A DNA stretch of 8,665 nucleotides from Planctomycetota bacterium (GCA_016209665.1 JACQVT010000367.1:1-8665), one strand, 5' to 3'; positions 1-6,331 are shown, counted from the first letter of the stretch. Numbers and translations are program-made. The notes: generated by a model not told the origin, from the sequence alone.

Positions 1-314
1 CGCTCCAACTGATGGCCATCTCCGGCAAGACGATCAGCCAGTTCGTCGAGGCGATCCCGCGATACGTGATGATCAAGACGAAGTTCGAGTGCGCCGCCGA
101 TCGGACCGCCCGCGTGCTGGAGGCCGTGCGGTCGGCCTACGCGGGCCAGAAGATCAACGACCTCGACGGCGTGCGGGTGGACTTCGACGACGGCTGGGTG
201 CACGTCCGCGGTTCGAACACCGAACCCATCGTGCGCATCATCGCCGAGGCGACGACCAAGGAACGCTGCGAGGCCCTGATCGCCGACGTTCGCAAGATCG
301 CCGACGGCGTCTGA
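1..314 (+). CDS. Phosphomannomutase / phosphoglucosamine mutase, C-terminal part (5' end outside window)
   Basis: The frame is open from the left edge (first full codon at base 3) to a TGA at 312-314, so only about the last 103 residues are seen. The ATG at base 12 is internal, not the start. The signature is the phosphate-binding loop RGSNTEPIVR, preceded by DGVRVDF and a short DDGWVHV strand. This is the C-terminal domain 4 of the alpha-D-phosphohexomutase family (ManB/GlmM type), which grips the substrate phosphate. The family converts hexose 6-phosphates to 1-phosphates for nucleotide-sugar and cell-wall precursor synthesis in the cytoplasm. The catalytic serine and metal loop lie outside the window, so mannose, glucose and glucosamine specificity cannot be separated and no symbol is given. 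The next gene starts 47 bases downstream on the same strand, so co-transcription is possible. Confidence 0.9.
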   Translation, partial: LQLMAISGKTISQFVEAIPRYVMIKTKFECAADRTARVLEAVRSAYAGQKINDLDGVRVDFDDGWVHVRGSNTEPIVRIIAEATTKERCEALIADVRKIADGV

Positions 315-361
315 TCGCCGATATCCGAACGATCCGGAGCCACCTGCGAAGGACAGGTGTC

Positions 362-787
362 ATGCATCGAATTACCGTATCTCGATCTTCCCGCAAGCTG
401 CCGGGCCGGTTTGAAGACCTGGTGGCAATGCTGGCCCCTCGGGCCATCCGCGATGAGATCGATTACGAAAACACGATTGAGATGCTCGACCGACTCACCT
501 CTCTGCCCCGGCCGACGAAGGGACAGGAGCAGTACCTCGAGACGCTTTCCGTTCTGGTCGAGGCGTACGAGGCCGACCGCCACGCCATTGAGGTGGATGA
601 CCTCTCGCCGATCCAGGTGCTCAAGCATCTGCTCGACAGCCACCACATGAACGCCTCCCAGTTGGGCGAGATGCTGGGGAATCGCTCACTCGGATCGAAG
701 ATCCTGCGCGGCCGAAGAGAACTGAGCAAGAGCCACCTCCGCGTGCTGGCCAAGCGATTCAACGTCGATCCGGGTCTTTTCATCTGA
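362..787 (+). CDS. HigA-like helix-turn-helix protein (orphan antitoxin or regulator)
   Basis: The product has 141 residues. The ATG at 362 is chosen because AAGGA (349-353) lies 8 bases before it; the same frame is open further upstream, but there it overlaps the mutase gene and reads as low-complexity arginine-rich sequence. Residues about 30-80 form an acidic helical segment including the stretch YLETLSVLVEAYE. Residues 84-141 form a Cro/C1-type helix-turn-helix (MNASQLGEMLGNRSLGSKIL, then GRRELSKSHLRVLAKRFNV). This layout matches HigA-type antitoxins (COG5499-like), which bind DNA and neutralise a HigB mRNA interferase. No HigB-like toxin is next to it: upstream is the mutase and downstream is a convergent gene. 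It may therefore be a solitary antitoxin, a relic of a HigBA pair, or a plain regulator. The fold is certain; the role is inferred. Confidence 0.82.
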   Translation: MHRITVSRSSRKLPGRFEDLVAMLAPRAIRDEIDYENTIEMLDRLTSLPRPTKGQEQYLETLSVLVEAYEADRHAIEVDDLSPIQVLKHLLDSHHMNASQLGEMLGNRSLGSKILRGRRELSKSHLRVLAKRFNVDPGLFI

Positions 788-880
788 CCGGCCGCCCGCC
801 GAGACCCCGGGGGTTGCGAGCGCGGACGCCCCATCGGCCCGAGTCTGTTGTGTCCGACAGCGCCCTCGCCGGCCGTTCGG

Positions 881-910
881 CGCCGGAGGACGTCCGGCGG
901 GGGCGCCGGA
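881..910. terminator. Alternating GC-rich hairpins between convergent genes
   Basis: CGCCGGA (881-887), its complement TCCGGCG (893-899) and CGCCGGA again (904-910) can pair in two mutually exclusive ways, with loops of 5 and 4 bases. The site lies in the 151-base gap between the stop of the plus-strand helix-turn-helix gene and the stop of the minus-strand repeat protein gene, where a two-way terminator is expected. Neither strand has a good T-run after it, so an intrinsic terminator is not proven. A dispersed GC-rich palindrome is the alternative. Confidence 0.35.
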
Positions 911-938
911 CGCTACCACCACAGGCGCGCGATCCGGG

Positions 939-3900
939 TCAATCCTTCCGGGAACCAGACCCATCGGTCTGCGCGTCGGGGCTCGTGTACAACTCGGGAT
1001 GCAGGTACCGGCCGCGCTGGTCCTCGGACTTGTCCTGCTCGACGGCCACGCGATAGGCGTTGGCGTAGGCGTCCTGGCGCACGCCGGTGACCTGCCATGA
1101 GACCTTCACCCGGGGCTTGTCGGTCCGGATGGTGAACCGATTCCCGCCGATCTCCTTGGCGACGATGGCCTGGGCGAACTGGCCGATGACCGTCAGTTGA
1201 TACCGGAAGTCTCGGTTGAGGGTCTCGAAGTAGTCCGGGAGCCGAACGACAGCCTCGCCGTTCTCGTCGGTGGTGACGTTGCCGTTGTATACGTTCATCA
1301 TGTCGGGCGACTCGACGAACGAGTGCGACAGCGTCTTGTTGGCGGGGTCGAGCGGATGGTCGATCTTGAACGAGCCCCCACCTTTGGAGACCGTCCCCGT
1401 GACCACCAGGTCGCCGGGAACGCGGACGACATCGGTGTCGCGTCCCACGACGACGGTGCTGTCAGTGGTGACCAGCGCGCCCGAGCCGATGGCAGTGGCG
1501 AAGCTGAGATTGGCCGCGCCCACGTCAGCGTTGGCCCCGATGATGGTGTTGTTGGCGCCGGAGATGTTCTGGCTGCCGGCGGCGTAACCGACGCAGACGT
1601 TGAGGTTGCCGGTGGTGTTGAGCTTGCCGGCGTCCTTGCCGATGCATGTGTTGCTGCCGCCGGTCGTCGTTTCATGGCCGGCGAAGTGGCCGAAGAACGA
1701 ATTGGCGTTCGCATCGTTATGATAGCCCGCCTCCCAGCCGAAGCACGAGTTCAGGCTGCCGGACACGTTGTTCCTGCCGGAACTCTCACCAAAGAACGAG
1801 TTTTCCAGGCCACCGACGTTGGCCTCGCCCGCCGACAGGCCGAAGAACGAGTTTCGGCTGCCGGTGGTATTCTGCCGGCCGGCCAGCCAGCCGAAGAATG
1901 CGTTGCTGCTGCCTGAGGTGTTTTCCTCTCCGGCATTAAAGCCGAAGAACGAATTGTTGCTGGCGGTGTTGTTCAGGCCGGCCTGAAATCCGAAAAAGGA
2001 ATTGTTGTTGCCCGTCGTGTTCGTTCTGCCGGCAAAGTTCCCGCAAAACACATTCGCGATGCCGGATGTGTTCGAGAGACCTGCCGAGTCGCCGAAAAAG
2101 CAGTTGTTGGACCCAGTGGTGGTCGCCTTGCCGGCCGCATACCCAAAGAACGAATTGGTGACCCCGATCGTGTTCGACATACCCGCCTCGGCCCCGAAGA
2201 ACGAGTTGAAACCGCCGGTCGTGGTGGAGGAACCGGCCGCGCTTCCGAAGAACGCGTTGCCGGTGCCCGAGGTGTTGGCGAAGCCGGCCATTCGGCCGAA
2301 GAACGAATTCCCGTTCGCGGTGTTGCTGAAGCCGGCCAACGAACCGAAGAAGCAGTTCTCCTTGCCGGTGACGTTCGACCTGCCCGCGCTGACGCCGAAG
2401 AAGGAGTTTTCCGTGCCGGTGGTGTTGGACAGGCCGGCGAAGGCGCCAAAGAACGAGTTCACGTTGGCGGTCGTGTTGGCTTTGCCCGCGTCCTTGCCGA
2501 AAAAGGAGTTGCTGGCGCCGGTGTTGTTCAGGCCGGCCTGGTATCCGAAGAACGAGTTGTTGCCGGCCGTCACGTTGGCTTTGCCCACATCCTTGCCGAA
2601 AAAGCAGTTGGCGGTGCCGGTGGTGTTGGTGGTACCCGCAGAGGATCCGAAGAAGCAGTTGCTGTCGGCCGTGTTGTTGCGGCCCGCCAGGTAACCGAAA
2701 AACGAGTTGAGAGTGCCCGACGTGCCCAACTCGCCGGCGCTGGCTCCGAAGAATGAATTAGCAGTGCCGTCGTTCTGTTGGCCGGCGGATACGCCGAAGA
2801 ACGAGTTGTCACTCGTAGTGGTATTCGCTTGCCCGGCAAAGGCGCCGAAGAAAGAATTGCCGCCGAAGGTGGCGTTGCTCATCTTGCCGGCATCCTTGCC
2901 AAAGAACGCGTTACCGATACTGGCTACGCAGCTTTCTCCGGCTCGATGTCCGAAGAACGAGTTGTAGAGACCGGTCGCGTTATTGAGACCGGCGCTGAAG
3001 CCGAAGAACGAGTTCTGGTCTCCGGTGACGTTGCTCCTGCCCGCCTGGCTGCCGAAGAACGAGTTCTCGCTGGCCGTGTTATCAAACCCCGCCGATTCAC
3101 CGAAAAAGGCGTTGTCGGTGCCGGTGGTGTTCGACCGGCCGGCGGTGGTACCGAAGAACGAGTTGCGTAAGCCCGTCGTGTTTTGGAAGCCCGCGTCCGC
3201 GCCGAAGAAGGAGTTGAGATCGCCCGCCGTGTTGCTCTTGCCCGCCTGGGAGCCGAAGAAGGCGTTGCCGTTGGCCGTGTTGGCGACGCCGGCACTGAAG
3301 CCAAAGAAGGCGTTGCCGCTTCCGATGGTGTTCGCGTGGCCGGCGTTCTTGCCCACGAAGGTATTGTTGACGCCGGCCGTGTTGCTGAAGCCGGCGCTTT
3401 CCCCGATGAACACATTATCGCTGCCCGACGTGTTGCTAAAGCCGGCGGACAGGCCGAAGAACGAGTTGCTGCCGCCGTCGACGTTCGACCTGCCGGCCGA
3501 GACGCCGAAGAACGAATTGTTGCCGCCCGTGGTGTTCGAGAGGCCGGCGGAGTTGCCGAAGAACGAGTTTCCGGCCCCGGTCGTGTTGACCAAGCCGGCG
3601 TTGACGCCGGCGAAGAGATTGAAGGCCCCGGCAATGCTCAGCACCGGGTTGCCGGCGATCTCATAGTGCGTCTGGGAATCGACCTTGTCGGCCTTGAGGG
3701 TGCCGCCCAGCGTGCCGTCGCCGCTGACGTTGAACTCGGCGGCCTGCTGGACGCTCGTGTTCTGAACGTAGTGGTTGCTGCCGGCCGGCACCCCGGCTAC
3801 CGGGATTTCGCCCACCACGCCGCTTCCCTGCACGACACCTGCCTCACCCGCAACCAGGCTGAGGATAGCGTAGGGCGTGGCGGTGATTTCCTGCCGCGGA

Positions 3901-4253
3901 GCCAGCGGCGTCAGCCCGCTCCCGGACGGACAGGCCACCTCGATTTGCAGCCAGCGTCGGTCACCGTTGAACGCCCCGGGGCCGAAGTCGAGCACCGCGG
4001 TCAGCAGTCCATCGGTCACCGTGATCGCGCCCCCGCCGGTGAAGCTCTGGCTCGAGCCGATCTGGATTCCGCCCGCGGGTTCATCCCACAGGCTGAACAC
4101 AAGGTCACAGGTGTCGGTGACCGGACTTCCGCCGGCCGTGATCCGGCCCGTGTAGACGAACGCCGTGGTCAGCGGCGCCGCGCCAAGGGCCGCTCCCGCG
4201 GCGAGAAGCACCGCCAACGCCATCGCGCATGGGATTCCGTGCATGGTCTTCAT
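939..4253 (-). CDS. Large exported tandem-repeat protein (40 x ~17-residue NSFFGxxAG repeats)
   Basis: The product has 1104 residues. The start at 4253 is set by a strong AGGAGGG six bases upstream and by the signal peptide that begins there (MKT..., hydrophobic ALAVLLAAGAALG, likely cleavage near residues 24-26); the frame extends 29 codons further upstream but reads as non-signal sequence. Residues 28-130 form a beta-rich domain (FVYTGRITAGGSPV ... LDFGPGAFNGDRRWLQIEV ... PRQEITATPYAI) that I recognise from many secreted repeat proteins. Residues 160-205 form a linker with VQNTSVQQAAEFNVSGDG. Residues 212-901 hold the repeats. Residues 902-955 are a neck (ATAIGSGALVTTDSTVVVGR). Residues 957-1090 form a conserved C-terminal domain (FKIDHPLDPANK, FVESPDMMNVYNG, RYQLTVIGQF, VSWQVTGVRQDA, YLHPELY). 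No enzyme motif, membrane anchor or sorting signal was seen. An extracellular structural or adhesive role is inferred from the export signal and the beta-solenoid-like periodicity. Confidence 0.92.
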   Translation of the reverse strand: MKTMHGIPCAMALAVLLAAGAALGAAPLTTAFVYTGRITAGGSPVTDTCDLVFSLWDEPAGGIQIGSSQSFTGGGAITVTDGLLTAVLDFGPGAFNGDRRWLQIEVACPSGSGLTPLAPRQEITATPYAILSLVAGEAGVVQGSGVVGEIPVAGVPAGSNHYVQNTSVQQAAEFNVSGDGTLGGTLKADKVDSQTHYEIAGNPVLSIAGAFNLFAGVNAGLVNTTGAGNSFFGNSAGLSNTTGGNNSFFGVSAGRSNVDGGSNSFFGLSAGFSNTSGSDNVFIGESAGFSNTAGVNNTFVGKNAGHANTIGSGNAFFGFSAGVANTANGNAFFGSQAGKSNTAGDLNSFFGADAGFQNTTGLRNSFFGTTAGRSNTTGTDNAFFGESAGFDNTASENSFFGSQAGRSNVTGDQNSFFGFSAGLNNATGLYNSFFGHRAGESCVASIGNAFFGKDAGKMSNATFGGNSFFGAFAGQANTTTSDNSFFGVSAGQQNDGTANSFFGASAGELGTSGTLNSFFGYLAGRNNTADSNCFFGSSAGTTNTTGTANCFFGKDVGKANVTAGNNSFFGYQAGLNNTGASNSFFGKDAGKANTTANVNSFFGAFAGLSNTTGTENSFFGVSAGRSNVTGKENCFFGSLAGFSNTANGNSFFGRMAGFANTSGTGNAFFGSAAGSSTTTGGFNSFFGAEAGMSNTIGVTNSFFGYAAGKATTTGSNNCFFGDSAGLSNTSGIANVFCGNFAGRTNTTGNNNSFFGFQAGLNNTASNNSFFGFNAGEENTSGSSNAFFGWLAGRQNTTGSRNSFFGLSAGEANVGGLENSFFGESSGRNNVSGSLNSCFGWEAGYHNDANANSFFGHFAGHETTTGGSNTCIGKDAGKLNTTGNLNVCVGYAAGSQNISGANNTIIGANADVGAANLSFATAIGSGALVTTDSTVVVGRDTDVVRVPGDLVVTGTVSKGGGSFKIDHPLDPANKTLSHSFVESPDMMNVYNGNVTTDENGEAVVRLPDYFETLNRDFRYQLTVIGQFAQAIVAKEIGGNRFTIRTDKPRVKVSWQVTGVRQDAYANAYRVAVEQDKSEDQRGRYLHPELYTSPDAQTDGSGSRKD
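1551..3620 (-). repeat. Tandem 51-bp coding repeats (one degenerate + 40 units)
   Basis: Residues 212-901 of the large protein are tandem units. A degenerate unit (NLFAGVNAGLVNTTGAG, 3570-3620) is followed by 40 regular units (1551-3569). By hand count, 31 units have 17 residues, 8 have 16 (units 6, 10, 16, 18, 21, 25, 32, 37) and one has 18 (unit 14); the total of 673 residues agrees with the coordinates. The core is N-[SAC]-F-F-G-x-x-A-G-x-x-N-T-T-G, and a further half unit (NTIIGAN) follows. The usual DNA for the core is AACTCGTTCTTCGG, with silent variants in many units, so the repeats are held at protein level rather than being freshly copied DNA. Confidence 0.95.
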
Positions 4254-4259
4254 CGTTTG

Positions 4260-4266
4260 CCCTCCT
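4260..4266 (-). promoter_or_regulatory. Ribosome binding site that fixes the start of the repeat protein
   Basis: AGGAGGG on the minus strand, six bases before the ATG at 4253-4251. It is the best Shine-Dalgarno sequence seen in the window and selects the signal-peptide start over the ATG 87 bases upstream. A GCGCGC inverted repeat (4312-4329, loop GACTCA) lies in the upstream leader. No convincing promoter could be picked. Confidence 0.8.
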
Positions 4267-4340
4267 GCTGTGGCCCGAATCGAGCAACCTGACGTGTCGT
4301 GTTCGCTGGAAGCGCGCGACTCAGCGCGCCGCCTCATCAC

Positions 4341-4615
4341 GTGAATGCTCGGCCGGCTCAGTCTGATGTGTTTCTGGTGCGGATGTGCCCTGCCGACTGC
4401 CGGTCGTTCTCGTCACGCCGCACTGCCCTGGGTGGCGAATCTAGGAGAGGGACTCGCGGGCAAGAACGGGCCTCAGTGACGCTATAGATTGTAGGCTCGG
4501 CTTCTCCGCCGACCAGCAGCGACGGGATTCGCGCGAGGATAGCAGGCCAGAGGTCATTCAATCCGCCGTCGCGATCCCGAACACAGGTCGTGATACGAGG
4601 CGCAACCGTCACGGA
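4341..4615. other. Unassigned intergenic stretch
   Basis: No credible gene is seen. The long minus-strand open frame that crosses this stretch has no family likeness outside the uppP fragment to its right. A small palindrome, TCGGCTTCTCCGCCGA (4497-4512), resembles in form the palindrome between rimO and pgsA. Confidence 0.5.
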
Positions 4616-4739
4616 CGGTCGGCCCGCGAATAGCGTCGGCCAACCAAGGATTGCGGCGACCACGACGATGCCCAGGGCGATGCGGCTGACCGCGAAGGGC
4701 GTGAATTTGTGGGTCTGGATGTAGCGCATGAAGCCGGCC
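4616..4739 (-). pseudogene. Fragment of a uppP 3' end (relic of a second undecaprenyl-diphosphatase gene)
   Basis: Read on the minus strand this encodes AGFMRYIQTHKFTPFAV and continues to WPTLFAG, which lines up without gaps with the last 39 residues of the intact UppP at 5489-6331. Compared base by base at a fixed offset of 870, 4623-4739 and 5493-5609 differ at 21 of 117 positions (about 82% identical). Eight residues change and seven other codons change silently. The codon aligned with the uppP TGA stop is CGA here, so the natural stop is lost. Likeness ends abruptly on the 5' side, and the catalytic motifs are absent. It is either a partial duplication of the neighbouring gene or the last remains of a diverged paralogue. 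It cannot encode a working phosphatase. Confidence 0.82.
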
Positions 4740-4798
4740 CCGGCCGAGCTTTTTGATTGGCTAGTCAGTATCATGACGGCATGACTGAGGGTTGGACC

Positions 4799-5086
4799 AT
4801 GCCGGACCTGTACTGCCCCGACTGCGGCTACAACGTCCGTGCCCAGATCATAGCCCGCCAGTACCGATGCCCCGAGTGTGGAGCAGACCTGCCCCCGATC
4901 AACCCAGAAGATCAATCCTGTTTGGTGCGCTGGCGGCTGTGCACACAGCCCAGCATGCGGCGAGACCTCACGCCCGAACGAATGCGCGAACTCGCGGCCG
5001 GGCCGCCCGCGACCAAGAAGCCACGGAGGCGACATCGCCGCGCACTACGGGGCCGCCAGACGCGTAGGCACCGCGGACGAGCGTGA
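4799..5086 (+). CDS. Small zinc-ribbon protein of unknown function
   Basis: The predicted product has 95 residues. The ATG at 4799 has GAGGG seven bases upstream; an ATG at 4781 in the same frame is an alternative. Residues 6-27 hold two cysteine pairs, YCPDCGYNVR and YRCPECGADLP (CxxC-x14-CxxC), a zinc-ribbon pattern very common in small planctomycete proteins, where it usually precedes membrane segments. Here no membrane segment follows. The C-terminal third is arginine-rich (KKPRRRHRRALRGRQTRRH) and looks like out-of-frame GC-rich sequence, so the gene may be truncated or decayed after the ribbon. It stands alone, next to the uppP relic and divergent from the repeat protein gene. The ribbon is clear; that this is a living gene is uncertain. 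Confidence 0.5.
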   Translation: MPDLYCPDCGYNVRAQIIARQYRCPECGADLPPINPEDQSCLVRWRLCTQPSMRRDLTPERMRELAAGPPATKKPRRRHRRALRGRQTRRHRGRA

Positions 5087-5366
5087 CAGTCGCCTATTTC
5101 TTGATCCCCGCCGGTCGGATTCCGCGGACACCATACTCCTTGCGCCGTCCTGATTCCGGCACCCTGATCCTATTCAGGACATCGTACTCACTTAGTCACC
5201 TGTTTTCGCCCGGCTTGGTCCGTCTTCGGCTTCCTGCCGAGTCGAAACGGAGGGACGCAGCTCGAAAACAGCCTGCCCACCGAAAACGATTGCTGCTTGG
5301 CACTTTACCAACGAGACCTGTCTGCGAGATGCTGTCTGCCTGTCTCCGTCGAGCGAACCGTTCCTC
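5087..5366. other. Unassigned intergenic stretch with faint repeats
   Basis: No gene is supported. Two related segments, GGACACCATACTCCTT (5126-5141) and GGACATCGTACTCACT (5177-5192), match at 12 of 16 bases with an offset of 51. They look like worn copies of a dispersed element. The frames that cross this stretch are short and without recognisable content. Confidence 0.45.
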
Positions 5367-5450
5367 TCATCCGTGTCCATCTGTGTTATCCGCAGGCCTC
5401 CTGTCTTCGTTTTTTGTTTGCCCACAGATCACATTGATGGACACAGATGA
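5367..5450. repeat. Pair of inverted 30-base elements
   Basis: The left copy (5367-5396, containing CCGTGTCCATCTGTG) and the right copy (5421-5450, containing GATGGACACAGATG) are inverted relative to each other. They match at about 23 of 30 positions and are separated by 24 bases that include a run of six T. The wording GTGTCCATCTGTG / CACAGATGGACAC is one I recall from intergenic dispersed repeats in unrelated environmental bacteria. They could fold as one imperfect stem-loop. Confidence 0.55.
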
Positions 5451-5475
5451 AAGAAGGCGGGCAGGGATGCCCGCC
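5446..5475 (-). terminator. Intrinsic terminator of the pgsA-pgpA-uppP operon
   Basis: On the minus strand, GGCGGGCA and TGCCCGCC form a perfect 8-bp GC-rich stem with the four-base loop TCCC (5456-5475), followed directly by the T-rich TTCTTTCATC. The hairpin begins 13 bases after the uppP stop codon, the expected place for rho-independent termination. The T-run is interrupted, so efficiency is uncertain. Confidence 0.7.
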
Positions 5476-5488
5476 CCCCGAGCAGCGG

Positions 5489-6331
5489 TCAACCCGCGAA
5501 CAGGCCCGGCCACTCGATTATCACTGCGACCACGGCGATCCCCAGGACGATGCGGTAGACGGCGAAGGGCGCGAACTTGTGCGTCTGGATGTAGCGCATG
5601 AAGCCGGCCACGACGACGAGGGCGACCACGAAGGCGACGCAAAAGCCCAGGCCAAGCAGGCCGAGCTGGTCGGCGGCGATATCGTGGCGGTACTTGAGCA
5701 GGGAGTAGCCGCCGGCGGCGAACATGGTGGGGATGGCCAGGAAGAACGAGAACTCCGCGGCGGCGGGGGCGGTCAGGCCGAGGAGCAGAGCCCCCATGAT
5801 GGTGGCCGCCGACCGCGAGGTGCCGGGGATCATCGCCAGGCACTGGGCAACGCCGATCAGCAAGGCGGTCATCAGCGGCACGCCGGCGGCGGTGTGGAAG
5901 CGCGGATGCCGCATCCCGCGCTCGATCGCGATGATGAGGATGCCGCCGACAACCAGCGCCCCGGCTACCACGGGCGGCGTCTTGAGATGCTCGGTGATCC
6001 AGCCGCCGGCCAACTTGCCCAGGATCGCCGCGGGCAGGAACGCCACGAACAGCTTGACGAGGATGTGGTCCGGCCAGCTTGCCGCCCGGGCCTTGAACGT
6101 CAGTTGCCACAGTTGCCGCCAGAAGTACAGCACGACGGCCAGGATCGCGCCGATCTGAATGAAGATGTCGAACACCTCCTTCCAGAACCGCACGGCCTGC
6201 GGCGGCATCGAACCGGACTTGATGCCCAGCAGCGGCTCGACGAGGATCATGTGCCCGGTGCTGGAAACCGGCAGGAACTCGGTCAGTCCCTCGACGACAC
6301 CCAGAATAATCGCCCGCAGCGGATCGGTCAT
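5489..6331 (-). CDS. uppP: Undecaprenyl-diphosphatase (BacA/UppP family)
   Basis: The product has 280 residues, a normal length. This integral membrane enzyme removes a phosphate from undecaprenyl diphosphate to renew the lipid carrier used for peptidoglycan and other surface polymers; its loss or overproduction alters bacitracin sensitivity. Family motifs are present: EGLTEFLPVSSTGH (residues 14-27, with E14 and E18 of the ExxxE motif and H27) and PGTSRSAAT (169-177, with R173). Several hydrophobic helices follow, with a conserved C-terminal end FMRYIQTHKFAPFAVYRIVLG. The ATG at 6331 is chosen because it overlaps the pgpA stop as ATGA and has GAGGG just upstream; the open frame reaches further upstream but into pgpA. 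It is the last gene of the operon, followed by a terminator. A fragment of a second copy lies at 4616-4739. Confidence 0.96.
   Translation of the reverse strand: MTDPLRAIILGVVEGLTEFLPVSSTGHMILVEPLLGIKSGSMPPQAVRFWKEVFDIFIQIGAILAVVLYFWRQLWQLTFKARAASWPDHILVKLFVAFLPAAILGKLAGGWITEHLKTPPVVAGALVVGGILIIAIERGMRHPRFHTAAGVPLMTALLIGVAQCLAMIPGTSRSAATIMGALLLGLTAPAAAEFSFFLAIPTMFAAGGYSLLKYRHDIAADQLGLLGLGFCVAFVVALVVVAGFMRYIQTHKFAPFAVYRIVLGIAVVAVIIEWPGLFAG

Noticed and set aside
89..361. 91-codon upstream extension of the helix-turn-helix gene
   Set aside because: It overlaps the mutase gene in another frame, is arginine-rich, and the ATG at 362 has a good ribosome site.
1551..3620. Regular ~51-bp spacing resembling a CRISPR array
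   Set aside because: The conserved and variable parts are both coding, differ by silent changes and whole-codon indels, and belong to one protein. There are no cas genes.
1197..4292. Several long plus-strand open frames (up to 369 codons) opposite the repeat protein, reading PKNEL...PVV or AEERV-like repeats
   Set aside because: They are mirror images of the GC-rich minus-strand repeats: a repeat without stops in the opposite frame stays open over the whole array. They have no ribosome sites or known domains, while the minus frame has a signal peptide and conserved end domains.
4358..5035. 225-codon minus-strand open frame as a gene
   Set aside because: Only the 39-codon uppP-like segment has recognisable content. 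The flanks look like non-coding sequence read through because the uppP stop was lost.
5393..5415. Possible plus-strand terminator (CAGG/CCTG followed by six T)
   Set aside because: The stem is only 4 bp, the T-run starts seven bases after it, and there is no convincing plus-strand gene directly upstream.
5192..5425. Minus-strand 77-codon open frame and the plus-strand frame crossing 5083-5601
   Set aside because: They cover the inverted dispersed elements and the uppP end, with no domain and no ribosome site. The MDTDER peptide in both is simply the translated repeat.
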